This document shows, one piece after another, positions 9,278 to 21,421 of a stretch of DNA of 64,000 bases. Source of the stretch: Gnetum montanum. Taxonomy: Eukaryota > Streptophyta > Gnetopsida > Gnetales > Gnetaceae. Positions within the stretch are counted from its first letter, which is position 1. Every line of letters starts with the position of its first letter. Position numbers and translations under genes: made by a program. The notes under the pieces are model-generated. The model did not search any database. It saw only the letters and a program-made list of their open reading frames with translations, and was not told the DNA's origin. The DNA lies in contig MNCI01013908.1 in NCBI GenBank assembly GCA_015680685.1, positions 54,101-118,100 of the forward strand, written 5' to 3'.

Positions 9278-11549
9278 GGGGGTTACTGCTATCTAGTTTT
9301 AGATGACCTTCATCGATCATGCGTTGAATGTCGTCCTTCAACGCCCAGCAGTAATCCGTGTCGTAACCACACATCTGGTGGTAGCCACAGAAACGGTCCA
9401 GCCTGAAAGTTTTCGGAACTGCTGGTTCATTAGGCAGAGCTAAAGAAGGATCCTTCAACAGTTCACAGTGACGTCTGTGGTGCTTCAGGGCTTCCTCGGA
9501 CACTTTCTTAGGCTGAATGTGTCCTGCCGCTAACAGTTGTTTCAGCAGTTCGGAATGTTTCACGGGTAAAGCCGCATATTTTGAACGATCTTTACGCTCA
9601 AAATTTGGCTTTGGCTGGGGGGCCTGTTCAGGAGCAGCTGTGGCTTGGCTGGTGCCGGCACCAGTCGTGGCCTCAGGGGGCGCTGTTGTGGATGCCTTCT
9701 TGTTCTTGTTTTTCGTGTTGTCAGTCAGCGCAGCTACTGTCGTTGTCGCTGCCTTGCCTTTGTCTTTGGCTTTGTTGTGTGCGTTTTTGTAGGCGACATA
9801 TGCTGGGTCTTTGCTGGCCTCCGTAGCATCTTGGATGCTTCAAACCTGCGCAAAGGCCTGATGTATATTGCCAGGGGAAAGATAATACAGCTTAGACTTG
9901 ATGAAGTCGTTGACTGCTTCCTTGAATATAGCCAGTAGATGGGAGTCCACGATCGGGTCGCAGATCTCATTCAAGGTAGCATTCCAACGCTGTATGAACT
10001 TTTGGACTGGCTCGAGCGGGTCTAGTTTCACCCCCATAAGCTGTTCCAATGTGACTTCTTGTTTCAGGTTGTATTTGAAACGGGTCACAAATTGAGTCAG
10101 CAGCTCTTCCAAGGTTGAAATGGAAGAGCGTGGGAGAGCTCTATACCAGTCTAGAGCCTTCCCTGTCAAAGACATCGCGAAGACTTAGATCAACGTGTGC
10201 AGCCACTGTTGTAACAACAAAGACTCGGATCTGAAGGTGGCTAGATGGGTGTTGGGATCCTCCTCTCCATTATATCTGGTAAAATGAGGGAGGGACATCC
10301 CCGGTGGCAACGACAGTAGGGGGACTGCTGGATTGATCGGATCATCCTGATAGAAGTCCATGATCTGAATGGTGTCAGATCCAGCGGTCTTGAGGTGTCG
10401 AACCTCCTCAGTAAGCATCTGGATGAGCTGGAAAGCTTGGTCTAGACCTGTTGACGGGGGTGTCTGTGCAGCAGGCACAGGAGGTTGGACTGGGCGTGCA
10501 GCCCTAGGAAACTGAAATGCAAGAGGTGGTTGGCTAACCGCTGGTGGAGCAGGGATCCCCGCAGGCTGGGGGGCTTGCGAAGACCACCATCCACCGGTCT
10601 GAGCCAAGAGGTTAACTGCTGCCTGCTGCGTAGGATAGTGGTAAGTATATTGAGGAAACACCTGTGAAAGTTGCGCCGCAGGTGCGACCCAAGGCTGTGT
10701 ACCATACACCGCAGACGGGTGGTGTTGTGTAGCAGGGTTGATCCATTGACTTGTTGCAGGGTATTGAATAAAGGTCTGCTGTGGTACGGCTGTGGTATTT
10801 TGCTGAGCTGGTGGGGGCGGGAACATTTGCGCTGAACGAGTTGTCAGTACAGTGTGAGCTTGTACCTGAGGGATGAAATGGGGCGTGGCGGTTGCCGGGA
10901 CCGCCGCCGGAATACTAATGACCTGTTGGGACGGACCCACCCCTGCGTTATAGTGCGGTTGTTGTGCTTGCAACCCAGACGGCTGCGCGTTGGCTTGCGG
11001 AAAGGCAGGGATCTGCGCCTACGCGGTCGCGGCTGGGTCAAGAGAGGTTGCCTCTCCGTCAAAAGGGAACAACAGATTTTCTTGCGTGTGGGGCGTCAGA
11101 GTATGGAACGAATGTTCCGACAGAGCCGCGAATTCGTCCTCTGCCTCTTCCCCATGCTGTGGCTCCACCACGGGTTGTGAAGTTTGGCCTCTGGCCATGA
11201 CCAACTGTGCGAGAAATTCGTGGTATTGGTCAGTCAAGGGGATTATATCGTAGGCCGTTGGCTTAAAATCATAGCCCCCTCGGTGGAGCACCTCAAAGTT
11301 TCGCTTTGCTTCCAGCTCGGCTCGGCTAAGAGCCAGCCTTGCCTGGATCTTGACGCATATGAAATTGTATTCTTCAGGGGTTATAACCGTGAAGATAGGC
11401 TCTTTCCCCTGAAGTCTCAATGAAAGGCGCAATGGTCCTTGAGGTCCCGTTGCGCCAGGAGCGGGTCCTGTGACCACCGTAGGATTCACAGGCGTAACAC
11501 CCAGATCGGTAGCGACCATGGCGGTTGTGTTTGAGTAAAAAGAATCCAT
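9278..11549 (-). pseudogene. gag of element A
   Basis: A single minus-strand frame from ATG 11549 runs to about 9278, interrupted by TAG 11021-11019, TAA 10187-10185 and TGA 9842-9840. The first 200 residues are unfamiliar; a Gln/Pro/Ala-rich stretch follows (10973-10450), then the retrotransposon capsid domain with MSLTGKALDWYRALPRSS and LLTQFVTRFKYNL. The nucleocapsid part has a plant Ty3-type zinc knuckle, CGYHQMCGYDTDYC, where the usual second His is Tyr. Gag forms the virus-like particle and binds the element RNA. The frame is lost just beyond the knuckle by an indel at the C5/G5 run at 9278-9282; the downstream product continues in another frame into the protease linker. Confidence 0.85.
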
Positions 11550-11771
11550 TGATCAACGAAGTCGATGGTAACTGATAATCGGATCTAAAAGCAAATAGAT
11601 GGCAACAAAACGCACAAAAGGCTTTCTACCCTGTAGGATTTCGAAGAAATCGTCCTTGCGACCGATCTACACCGCACGATTGGCCGTAGACTTCCCTAGA
11701 GGTATTACATCTATGGTTTAGGGTATAGATCTCTAACAGGGTTACCCGAAATATTCGGATCGGAGCCTGAA

Positions 11772-11790
11772 GGCCCTCCTTCTAGCGCCA
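11772..11790 (-). other. Primer binding site of element A
   Basis: Minus strand reads TGGCGCTAGAAGGAGGGCC six bases after the LTR end. The TGGCGC start is typical of a tRNA 3' end complement. It differs from the tRNA-Asp-like site of the other elements here; a tRNA-Arg-like primer is used by Ogre relatives, but I cannot confirm the match. The leader between this site and gag (11550-11771) holds no open frame. Confidence 0.7.
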
Positions 11791-12480
11791 GAAAACTGTA
11801 ACGATGGAAAACGTCGGTAGCTGGAAAATACCGACCGAATCTCCGGCGTACACAGTTTTAGCCACGGATTCACGCGAGGGCTATGCTGGAGAAAGCGAAT
11901 CCGTGGCACCCTGAACGGTCTTGTCGATCAGACAAGGACTTACGGGTCAGTAAAACAATGCAAAGCGCGTAAAAGAAAGCGATCTGATTTAAGGGGCCGT
12001 AAAGCAAGGGGAAAATGATTGCAATGGTGATAATGCTAAACACGATGAAAAGAGGTTGACATAAGAGAAGCTCGTAGCTTCAAGATCTACGCTTTGACTT
12101 ACAAATGTATATTTCGTATGAGAAATTACACTGGGGAAACCCCGATTACAGGATGTGAAATAAGAACAAAGCAACGAGCAAACGGTCTAAACAGAAGTCT
12201 GATCTACCTCATGGGCTAAAGCTGAGATGCAAGGCAGGCCAAGCTTTGACGTCTACCGATCAACTGTTTCTGATTGATAGAGTCTTTTCAGCAGAAAGAT
12301 TACTCCTGTCACCGGTGCTCAAGGAAAACTGTACTCTGCTTCGGCTGCAAGGTGATGATGTCCACGATTGCCAAAGTGCTGTTCTCTGTATCTTTGCTCC
12401 AAAGTGCTAAGTGCTCTGGTACTCAGAAATATGCTTTTGCTTCTCTGATTTGCCAACCTTTGTAACTTTGTCAACTGAGG

Positions 12481-12488
12481 TATTTATA
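12481..12488 (-). promoter_or_regulatory. TATA box of element A LTR
   Basis: Minus strand reads CCTATAAATACC here. It is the only good TATA box in this LTR and is followed, in the transcription direction, by the long R-U5 part. It is assigned by position and motif only. Confidence 0.65.
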
Positions 12489-12736
12489 GGCCGCGACACT
12501 TCATGGAAAAGGCGCAACCCTGATGACGTGGATCTCGGATGTTACGGGTCCTGTCGGCAAGACCATTTTAAGTCAGACTGTGACTACGCACGACACGCTC
12601 GTTTGCGTGTTGTGCGTGTGGAAAGTAGGCACATGCTGAGCACGCTTTAATTGCTTTCAGGCTGTATTACGCTCATTCGTGTTGCGTTGCGTGTATGAGC
12701 GTAATCTGGTGTAAAAACAATAAGCTTAAAATTGTT

Positions 12737-12886
12737 TTACGCTCACTACGCAACTGTGCTTAATAAAGCGTAAATAATGTGCAATCTTACGCTCACTACG
12801 CAACTGTGTGTAATAAAGCGTAAATAATGTGCAATCTTACGCTCACTACACAGTGGCGCGTAATGAAGCGTAAACAATGTACAACT
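12737..12886. repeat. 3 x 50-bp tandem repeat in U3 of element A
   Basis: Units start at 12737, 12787 and 12837, each beginning TTACGCTCACTACRC and containing AATRAAGCGTAAAYAATGT. The first two are nearly identical and the third is diverged. Each unit holds an inverted pair TTACGC/GCGTAA. Tandem repeats upstream of an LTR TATA box usually act as enhancers; that role is inferred. Confidence 0.85.
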
Positions 12887-13262
12887 TGAATGATAACATA
12901 CGCAATGGTACGCACCGCTGCGTAACTAGCGTAAAGACAAATTACTCATGCGCCACGAGAAAAAGCGTTAAACTGTTGCGCTTCTTTAGACTCTGCCTTT
13001 GATTATGGAGCTTATTACACTCATTACGCTGCCATGCGTAATAGAGCGTAAACTTGTCCTTGGAACAAAGCTGATGTGTGCTCTTGCTTGAATTGCGAAT
13101 CTTTGCCTGAGGCCGACTCGTAATTTTCACGGTGTTTCAACATGGAATGATAGACTCAAAGTACATGGTGAACGGATCAACAAACATATTACAGCATTAG
13201 TGTTCATAACCACTGTGGTGAACCCTGTACATAAATGACATCTAGACCTTCATTTGACAGCT

Positions 13263-13263
<1 letters not shown>

Positions 13264-13325
<62 letters not shown>
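13264..13325. repeat. GA dinucleotide microsatellite
   Basis: About 60 bases of nearly pure GA with one AA interruption, in the 3' region of element B. The equivalent place in D2 (29680-29700) has only a short AGAG-rich stretch, so the tract has expanded in B. Confidence 0.95.
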
Positions 13326-15090
13326 TTTAAGAAAATGAGGCACGTTGCTGTTGATGTCAAAATTATGCACATCGCTGTTCATCCATGGCCACATGATTAA
13401 GCATGTTCCTTGCGTAAACGCTCTAGCTCTAGTCCATCCTAAGTGCTCCCTCCTATCCTAGTCCATTGTTCACATGATCGTCATTTGCACACATAACACA
13501 ATCACGAATTATCAAGGATAGATAAGATATAATGTAATTGATACCTTGCCTCGATATGAAGCACATTAGCTAGGTTGTGGGTATGGTAAATACTGGGTTA
13601 GAGGTTTGTAATTGATAACTACCCAAGGTGTAGGGGTGAGATAAACAATGAAATGGTAAAACTTGTGACAGGCCCCCACAACTAAGAGCGAACCTCTAGT
13701 AACAATAGGGTGGAAAATGAAAGAACAAGAAAGATGAGAGAAATAACAATGGTGAGGCCAAGAAAGATGAGAGAAATAACAATGGCGAGGCCAATAAAAC
13801 AAAAACAAAAATGGATGTCATGGATGGGGTGAAACGAGAAATATTTGATTGCAAAAAATGTTTAAGGGAAAGAATTTAACAATTACAACAAAAAGGAGTG
13901 CCAATGGATCCTCCCCAAAGCAGGCTCATGCCCTTTATGCCCTAACAAACCCACAAACTGAAGAGTCCATAGGCTCTTGGAATGACATATGGAGACAATT
14001 ATTAAGAAGTCACCCATAAGAATTTATCAAAGAATAACAATGCATCAACCAAAATATAGACTAATCATAAAATCGACAATGAGGTGGAATATGGAAAGAA
14101 ATATGGAAAGAGAAGAGAGAATGGAATGGGATCCCAAAATCAAGGTTATGTAAAGTCCCTTGTGTATTGTGGGGTTAAGGTGACTTCATAAAATTCATTC
14201 CAAATCTAGATTAAAACTAACCATATCTAGTGACCTCGCATCAACACGCTTGACCAACCCATCCTCCTGAAGTAACAAGAATGCTTTTACAGAGCAACTA
14301 CCATTCCAATAAGAGAAGAACAAAGAAGCAGGAAGAAAGAAAGGGCTTTAGTTAGAGGGAACCTTCAGGCATGGCTAACATGTCTTTCTAGTGCCATAAC
14401 TAGTGCTTGTAGCCCATGTTCCTTTATTATGTCTAAGAGGTGTGCTTTGAATTCCCACCAAGTTTTTTTTTGAGTGAGAACCACACCATGCAAAGACTTA
14501 TTTGATTTAGTCGACTTCCTGATATTGGTCAATAGTAGAATGATAGAGACCCATGAAAAACATCCAAGTACTCAAAAGAATAACCAACACAAATGCGTTG
14601 AATCTCCCTTGAAGTGACAACCTTTTCAATCCATTTGAATCTTTCCTTGGTTTGAAGAATACCAAGCCACAAATTTATTAATAAGTTTGCTTAGAAAAAG
14701 GGACAGTGTAGTTCCAAAACCAAGGAAGACCATAGAGTTGAGTGGATGAATGAATGATGTGGATTCATTACTTGTTTTATCAAAAGAAACCATATCTTAG
14801 CATCACATTGAAAGTCAAAGGTAAGAACCAAACATTAGTAATCAATACTATTATAATATAATCCACCATCATGAGCACTTATTATACGATGAGTGAGAGT
14901 AAATCAAACAAAATGTAATAGAGAAAGAAATAGAAAAAATGTTAATGATGGTGTAAAATAAAAACAAATAAATATGAAAAATGTGTAAAAAAAATGTGCA
15001 AAACAAAAAAGACAAAAGAAACTGAGAGCTTGGAATGACTAGCATTGGCGGCCATCTCCTCCATGACTGAGGGAGAAGGAGGAGATTCGA
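13326..15090 (-). other. 3' noncoding region of element B
   Basis: No usable open frame. The sequence is homologous over its length to 29700-31400 of D2 and, reversed, to 50600-52250 of D1. It includes a strongly conserved block at 13905-13930 (GGATCCTCCCCAAAGCAGG) that also occurs in C1, C2, D1 and D2. Confidence 0.8.
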
Positions 15091-16310
15091 AATAATGAGC
15101 AGGGTTGTCCATCAATAGAGGTAGTGCTAGTACTGGCCGTTTTGGGCTCGTGGAGACGTTTGGTTTGCTAGATGTTGACCAATAATTTCTTATCTAGGCT
15201 TCCAAGTTTATAGATCATCATGGCCTGTGAAGGAAAAGTTTCATCAATGATATAAGGTCCTTCCCATAGCGTTTGAAATTTAGTTCGTTGTGGCACATGA
15301 ATGGGATTCCAATAAAGAACCCTATCTCCTGGTTGATATTTGACTTTTCTAATTTTCAGGTCATGACATTGTTTGTTGAAGGCCTTATGTAGTTCGTTGG
15401 ATGACAGGGCGGCTAATCAATTTTCATCTAGCAAGTTAAGATTCATTAACCATTCTTTCTATGCTAGACTGAGGTCAAAGTTAAGGTTACATGCTATAGA
15501 TAGTGTACGAAGCTCTACTTGGATAGGAAGAGTTGGAAGTTTACCATACACTAACTCATAGGGAGAGTACCCTATAGGGAGTTTCCATGTGGAGCGGTAT
15601 GCCCAAAGAGCATCGTTCAGTTTTGTGCTCCAGTCTCGCCTATATTTGCTAATGGTTTGTGTCAAGATTTTTTTGATTTCCCTATTGGTGACTTCGGCTT
15701 GACCATTTGCTTGAGGTTGATATGGTGTAGTTAGTTTATGCTCGACTCCTAAGCATTACATCAACTTCTGAAGAGTTACCCTTGTAAAATATGTACCATT
15801 ATCAAAAATAAGTGCATGAGGCATGCCAAACTTGTTTACGATTTGTTGTTGAATAAATCTTACAGTGGTAGATGATGTACAGTCGACAACAGCGACTGCT
15901 TCTGCCCACTTTGTAAAATAGTCAACAGCAACAACAATATATGCTTTTCCATTGGACATCGGTGTAATAGGCCCCATAAAATCAATACCCCCTATGTCGA
16001 AGGGTTCTAAGGGTTAAATCCATTGTTGTGGATCCTCCATTATAGTAGTCATTCCCCCATTGCGTTGGTAGCACTCACAAGATTGGACAAAATGATGGAC
16101 GTCTCGAAATAATGTAGGCCAAATATATCCTACAAGCAAGATTTTAATGGTTGTTCGTCTCCCGGTGTAATGATCCCCACAAGGGCCCTCATGAGCATCT
16201 TGGAGAATTCACAATTGATCTACATAGGGAACACACCATTGAACCAAGCCATCAGAACATACCTTGTAAAGGTGTCTGTTAATTTGCATGAAATGTTTGA
16301 CTCGGTGAAG
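15091..16310 (-). pseudogene. Integrase of element B
   Basis: The zinc-binding head is visible near 16220-16060 as HEGPCGDHYTG followed by CECYQR. The catalytic core follows with VDYFTKWAEA (first Asp), FDNGTYFT (second Asp) and ANGQAEVTNREIK (Glu), so the D-D-E triad survives although stops fall in the frame, including one just after LQKLM near 15756. The C-terminal part has LNDALWAYRSTWK and YSPYELVYGK, then a basic chromatin-binding-type tail ending near SLSHGGDGRQC at about 15050. Integrase joins the cDNA to host DNA. Broken by several stops. Confidence 0.85.
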
Positions 16311-16559
16311 AAACTATTGTTTCTTTTTAATGTCTAGGCCTTGTGGTGTTTCTTATGTGAGAAGATAAGTAAGAATGTTACTATACCAATTTGTATCTAT
16401 GGGTGATTGATTATTTATTACACCTGCAAAGAGGAGTTCATCAAAGAAGTGATCAAAAATTGGGTATTTTTCCTATTTATTGTCCCATTGTAATCGAGAT
16501 AAATGATCGCCAACAACATTCTTGGTGCCTTTACGATCAATCATTGTAAGATCGAACTC

Positions 16560-16990
16560 TTGCAAGATCATGAGCCATCGTATGATGTGAGGGCTCACCA
16601 TTGGTTTATTCATAAGGAACCGAATTGCCCTATGATCTATGTGTACAAATATTTTATAGCCTAATACCTAGTGCCTAAATTTTTCTATTGCAAACACCAT
16701 AACCATTAACTCTTTTTTTGTTGTGGTGTAGTCAAGTTGTGCACCAGCAATACTTCGACTTGCACAGTGAATGTAATAGGGATGTTTTTGGTCATCTAAC
16801 TGTGTAAGTATGACTCCTAAAGAAAAATTGGATGCGTTAATCATTCTATGGAACGGTCTGAACCAGTCAGGAGCTTGTATAATGGGTGTTCCTACTAGCT
16901 TTTGCTTCAAGGTTTGGAAAAGCTAATGCACATTTCTTGGTCCATTCAAAGGGTACATCAATTTTCATTAATTCTACCAACGGTTTTGTG
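16560..16990 (-). pseudogene. RNase H of element B
   Basis: Ty3-type RNase H with INASNFSLGVILTQ, where the usual Asp of DASxxAxGAVL is Asn, then YYIHCASRSIAGAQLDYTTT and KELMVMVFAIEKFRH, matching the family core that contains the Glu. It follows RT on the minus strand and precedes integrase. Loss of the first Asp together with neighbouring stops marks it as inactive. Unlike element A there is no second RNase H. Confidence 0.8.
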
Positions 16991-17950
16991 ATCTTCAAAA
17001 AGTTCTCAATGAAGCGTCTATAATAGCCCATATGTCCAAGGAATGATCATATGTCTTTTATGGTTTTATGTTGACAAGTAATTCCTTGGATGACTTTAAT
17101 TTTCTCAGGATCTACCTCCATCCCTGTTTGTGAAATTTTATGCCCTAATACAATGCTCTCTTAGACCATTAAGTGGCTTTTTTGCCAATTGAGCCTTAGG
17201 TTGGTTTCAACACATCATTTCAGTACCTGCTCTAATTGGTCCAACGCTTGTTCAAAGTCCACTCCGTAGGTGGAGAAATCATCCATAAAAACCTCCACAC
17301 CATTTTCTATTTGCTGCTGGAATATACTAAGAACCAAACGTTGAAATGTTGTTGGGGCATTGCACAAGCCAAACTACATTTTCCTATATGCAGATGTCCC
17401 CCAAGGACTTGTGAATGTAGTCTTGGCTTGGACTTCTAGTGCTATTTGAATTTGGTTGTACCCACTGTAACCATCTAGAAAACTATAATAGCAATGCCCT
17501 ACGATGTTATCTAAGACTTGGTCAATGAATGGCAATGGGAAATGGCCTTTAAATGTTGCCATGTTCAACAGCCTAAAGTCTATACACATCCTCCATTTAG
17601 CTTTCTTTTTAGGCACAATGACTAATGGACTAACCCATTCATTGTCAACAATGGGGTAGATGAACCCAGCCTTCAAAAGTTGTTCAATTTCTTCTTTAAC
17701 TACTTGCTTAAGCTTTGGGTTTAGTCATTTCTACAGTTGTTGTCGAGGCTTCATAGAGAGGTCAGTGTAGATTCTATGTTAGCATATCCTAGGATCTATT
17801 CCTGTTAATTTGGGATATGACCAAGCAAATAATTTTGACCATTTGTTTACCATCTTTAGTAGTCTTTCTTTTTGTTGAGGAGCGAGCTTAGCATTAATGA
17901 TTACTAGTTTTCCATTCTTGAAAATGTATACTACAAACCGGTGGGCAACA
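16991..17950 (-). pseudogene. Reverse transcriptase of element B
   Basis: RT motifs are readable on the minus strand with a few stops: WVSPLVIVPKKKAKWRMCID, FPLPFIDQVLD, FLDGYSGYNQI (first Asp), TTFTSPWGTSAYRKM, and an active site written FMDD rather than YVDD near 17290-17277, followed by LGHKISQTGMEVDPEKIKV in the thumb. FMDD and YMDD forms are usual in Athila-like RTs. Stops interrupt the frame, for example after AYRKM at 17374. It synthesises cDNA in the particle; this copy could not. Confidence 0.85.
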
Positions 17951-18199
17951 GTTTTAACTCAAGGGGCTCTTGCTTAAACTCCTCAATGATTTTCAACTTC
18001 CCCCAGTTGATATTTTCGATGTTAAGACTTTGAAGTTGGTGATAGACTTGCTCTAATGTATCTATGCTCTTGATATAGGCACAAGTTAAGCCCTAAATTG
18101 GTTCCATGCATAAAGTTGAATTGCTCTCTCGATTAGCTATCAACCACTGGGTGTCTTCCTGTCTTGTGGCTATTGCATATAAGCATCTTTGTATGTTAG

Positions 18200-18770
18200 T
18201 TATTTGTGCACACTAGTTGCATATAGGCAATGTTAAGCATTGTACAAACCAAGACTTCTGCACGTAATTACACCCTATGTTACTGTATGCGATGGATGGA
18301 ACTTTCTTCTTCTCGATCTCTCCAAACGTATTTTCTTTTGATATTTCTAAGGAAAGATCATGTATTCCTAGGTGTGCATCAATCGTACTCAACCATGCTC
18401 TTCCCATTATGATTGGGAAGTCCCCCTTATAGTTGTTAACTTGGATCACTAAGAAATCGGCTGGATATGACCACTCATAAATAATGGTGAGAATGTCCTC
18501 CACTAGTCCTAATGGGACAGTGATGAACTGGTCGGCTAACTCTAAACAAATGTTACTCTTTTTTAGTGGAGGCAGGTTCCAGGATTTGTACATTTCTTGA
18601 GAGATTAAGTTAACACCAGAACCTAAATCCAAAAGAGCTTTGCAAGGCTCATTCCTAGCGATTTGTAAATATATAAGAGCACTTCCAAGATTAGAGAATT
18701 TCCTAGGAAGATGGCCAACTTTAATCCAATCAGTGATCGAGTGAGTTAACATGACAGTGTGCATGGAGTG
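18200..18770 (-). pseudogene. Protease of element B
   Basis: Open for 183 codons (18764-18213). The active-site loop is ALLDLGSGVNLIS, the D-L-G-S form normal for Athila-type retropepsins, and GDFPIIMGRAWLS is the conserved C-terminal motif. This is the only protease of the B/C/D group here that keeps both Asp and Gly of the active site. The upstream and downstream linkers are broken by stops. It provides the reference for judging the altered proteases of D1 and D2. Confidence 0.85.
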
Positions 18771-21285
18771 TGGTTTTTGGTTTGAAGAAAGCTCTGAAGA
18801 TTCGAATGATGGTGAGGTGTTTGAAGAATTAGCTAATTGTGGTTGTAAGGACTTGGTTGGACTGTTGGTTCTAAAGAAAGGTCTTTTCTTTGATCAGTTG
18901 TTCAAACCAACAATAGGTTGAGGATTGACAGCACTTGTATTGTTACATTGCTATGGTTGGGCAGGAATCTCACCCTGCATAGTTGGAGCAAGTGGTAATG
19001 GAGTTAAGGGTTGAAGAGATGCAGACAGATGAGAAGGATAGTACATATGTGGAACATCACCCCAAGGAGAAGAAGTTCTATAGTACTCGAGGGCTTGGTA
19101 GTGAAGTTGAAGAGCAATGTGACTAGTAAAGTCACATGAAGAGATCGGTTGCTGAATGTAATACCCATATGGGTTAGGTTGATGGTAAGGATATTGTTGA
19201 CGTGGTGGTGGCATTCCCCATGATTTTGGGTGTTGCCCCTATTGATGCTATTGATTCGGTTATGGTGGAGCTCCACTCGGATAATATGTGAAGAGTTAGT
19301 GGAACTCCCTTGGATTACCTTGAGGATAAGGTAACCTTCTGGGTGTTTGTCATTTGTTTAATTATGGGTTTAGTGCATACACCCCAGACTCTTATAGATG
19401 TGACACCACTAGGCAACATCCCTTAGGATGGGCATATTGGCAAATCTCACATCCGTCATCACTATCCATGTCTAAATCTACAACCTCTTCAATGATGGAA
19501 ACCTTTCCCTTACCTTTGTTACATGTATACTCAACTTCTTTCTTTTTCCTCCTCTCTCAGTCACTACTTGGTTCTGTAGACTCCTCTACTATTTTTAGGA
19601 TAGTTTGAAATTTTTATCTAGGAGTTCCACACATGATCGACCTTTGCTAATACTTCTAATGCAAATTTTTGAATGGGTAAAGTCTTTTTATTCACCATCT
19701 CTTCAAGTGGTGACTCTTCCTCATCTTCACAAATTCTAATTTCCTTCTTTCAGAGGGAAGGATCTTTGTTGTATTTCTCCGCACTTTCTCTTTTTCTCAA
19801 CTCACCTTCCTCCTTGGCAACTTGCTCCAATAATCTTTGTATTTGATGGGCTCTTAGCTCGGATAACCTTCCTTGGGCATAAGTCCCAAGGGTTCATCAC
19901 GTTTCGTACCTAAGCCCATCTACGAGATGGTTTAGTTGTTCCTTCTACGAGTAACCATGGCCAGGACAACAATGTAACAATGAATAATACCAACCCATGG
20001 TAGCATCTAAGGATTCATGTCCTCCTTGCTTCCATCCTTGGATTTGCTTATGCAGGTTGGACACCCGAGAGTACATTTGATACTTATCGTTGAATAGTTC
20101 TAACATAGTACTGCATCGACGAATGGATTTTGGTTCTAAGGACCAATACCAACTTTCTGCTTCCTTGATTAGTGTTTGTGGAAACAACTTTAATTTTTGC
20201 CACTTGTTTTCTATATTTTTCAAGGCACATGCGTCATGGAATGCTTGTAAATGGTTTTGAGCATCAGCATTGTATCCTCCTTCAAATTGTGGGATGTTAT
20301 TCATGTCTAGTCTTTTGATCCTACTATCTTTTTGCTACCTTGTTGGGATCCTAACAACCTTTGTTATATCTAACATACTTTAGGTGGCGAGTAGGGGTTC
20401 ATTGTGATCATGCTATCTATGGCGTCTATGATGCCTATGCTATTCCCTACTCTCCCTTCTTTCTTGATGTGTCTCTCTAGACTGCCCTCATCCCCTTTCT
20501 CGACTATTTTGTCTATGATCTCTATTTCACTTACCCTTGTCCTCATGGTCTTGCCCTTTAGCACTACGTTCAAATCTTGAAGGAGAGGAGGAAGGAGATG
20601 ATGAAGGTAAAGAGGAAGGAGGACTGGCACCATGATGGTGCCTATCACCTTCTATTTGGTGGTCGTATCCTTGGTCGCCGTTACGATCGAAATGTTCGTC
20701 ATTGTCATGCGTTTGTGTTTCTTTTTTGGACCCTTTGTGTTTGTTGGTACCAGAACCTGGGTTATGGATAGTTGAATGAAGATTCTGATACCCAACTCCT
20801 TGACCGAAGTTAATGAGAGGAACATCGTTTTGTGGAAAACCTCTTGAGGCAGGTTCACCACCCTTATTTTCACTTAGGACATACGGGACATCCTGAGACC
20901 ACTTCCCCTTCATGGATTTGTAATGTCTCTCCTATTGCAAATCCCTCTAGCATTGTGCCTCTATGAGTCAATAATCTCTCGAATCTTGCTCGTGCACAAC
21001 GTACTCCTACTATAAGTGCTGCATACCAATTCGTGTTAGAGCATGAAGAAGCATGCTTGGAATTGAGTGATTGGGAGGTAACACTATGTTACCTTCTAAA
21101 TCATGCCATCATAACTATTCAACCTAGTGGAGGATAAAGGTAAAGTCTGGTACATACTCATCGGGATGAGTGTATAGCAAGTGAAACTGTTGGGGTATTG
21201 GTGGATTATCTTGTGCACTCTGCCTCCGATTATTCATGGTGTCAGACCTAGGTGGTGAAGCACTCTCATAAGAAGAAAGAGACAT
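18771..21285 (-). pseudogene. gag of element B
   Basis: Begins at ATG 21285 (MSLSSYESASPPRSD), with TDMHPDE-like conserved text HPDEYVPDFTF soon after. Open fragments lie at 20913-20527, 20304-19945 and 19214-18951. The 20304-19945 part is the capsid core: FEGGYNADAQNHLQAFHDAC and KEAESWYWSLEPKSIRRC. A Ser/Arg-rich stretch precedes it and a Pro/Gln/Tyr-rich stretch (19276-18951) follows. At least several frameshifts and stops separate the fragments. Same domain order as the intact gag of D2, and the same protein family. Confidence 0.82.
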
Positions 21286-21402
21286 GATTGATTATTCAGT
21301 GTGCAATACTCTTTTTTGATTATTGTAGGATAACTAACCCTAAGGGTTAGTTCCAATGATGGAAGGATTTCCTAAGTTCTAATTAGTGAACAAACAAAAA
21401 AA

Positions 21403-21420
21403 TCCTCAATAATGGCACCA
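21403..21420 (-). other. Degenerate primer binding site of element B
   Basis: The plus strand TCCTCAATAATGGCACCA lies one base before the LTR, where D2 has an 18-base perfect tRNA-Asp-type site. It keeps the terminal TGG on the minus strand but has several mismatches, so it is decayed. Confidence 0.6.
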
Positions 21421-21421
21421 A

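Larger units (their letters stand above)
1..13142 (-). mobile_element. Element A: Tat/Ogre-type Ty3/gypsy retrotransposon, cut by the left window edge
   Basis: Read on the minus strand the order is 5' LTR (13142-11797), primer site, gag, protease, a candidate 5.1-kb intron, RT, Ty3-type RNase H, a second RNase H, and the zinc-binding head of integrase at the left edge. The second RNase H and the PR-RT intron are features known from the Tat/Ogre lineage of plant Ty3/gypsy elements, which is why I place it there. The element looks more GC-rich than the flanking DNA and is full of GCGTAA motifs. Every reading frame carries in-frame stops, so this copy is dead. It lies inside the 3' region of element B, whose homologous sequence resumes directly at 13143. 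Its 3' LTR and left target duplication are outside the window. Confidence 0.9.
11797..13142 (-). repeat. 5' LTR of element A (1,346 bp)
   Basis: The LTR begins with TG at 11797 and ends with CA at 13142 (TGTAACGATGG to TTTCAACA on the plus strand), next to the primer site on one side and to element B sequence on the other. A TATA box on the minus strand divides a U3 of about 650 bp (right) from R-U5 (left). U3 carries a 3 x 50-bp tandem repeat and many GCGTAA/TTACGC motifs. The flanking target sequence is TGGAA at 13143-13147; its partner is outside the window. Confidence 0.82.
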
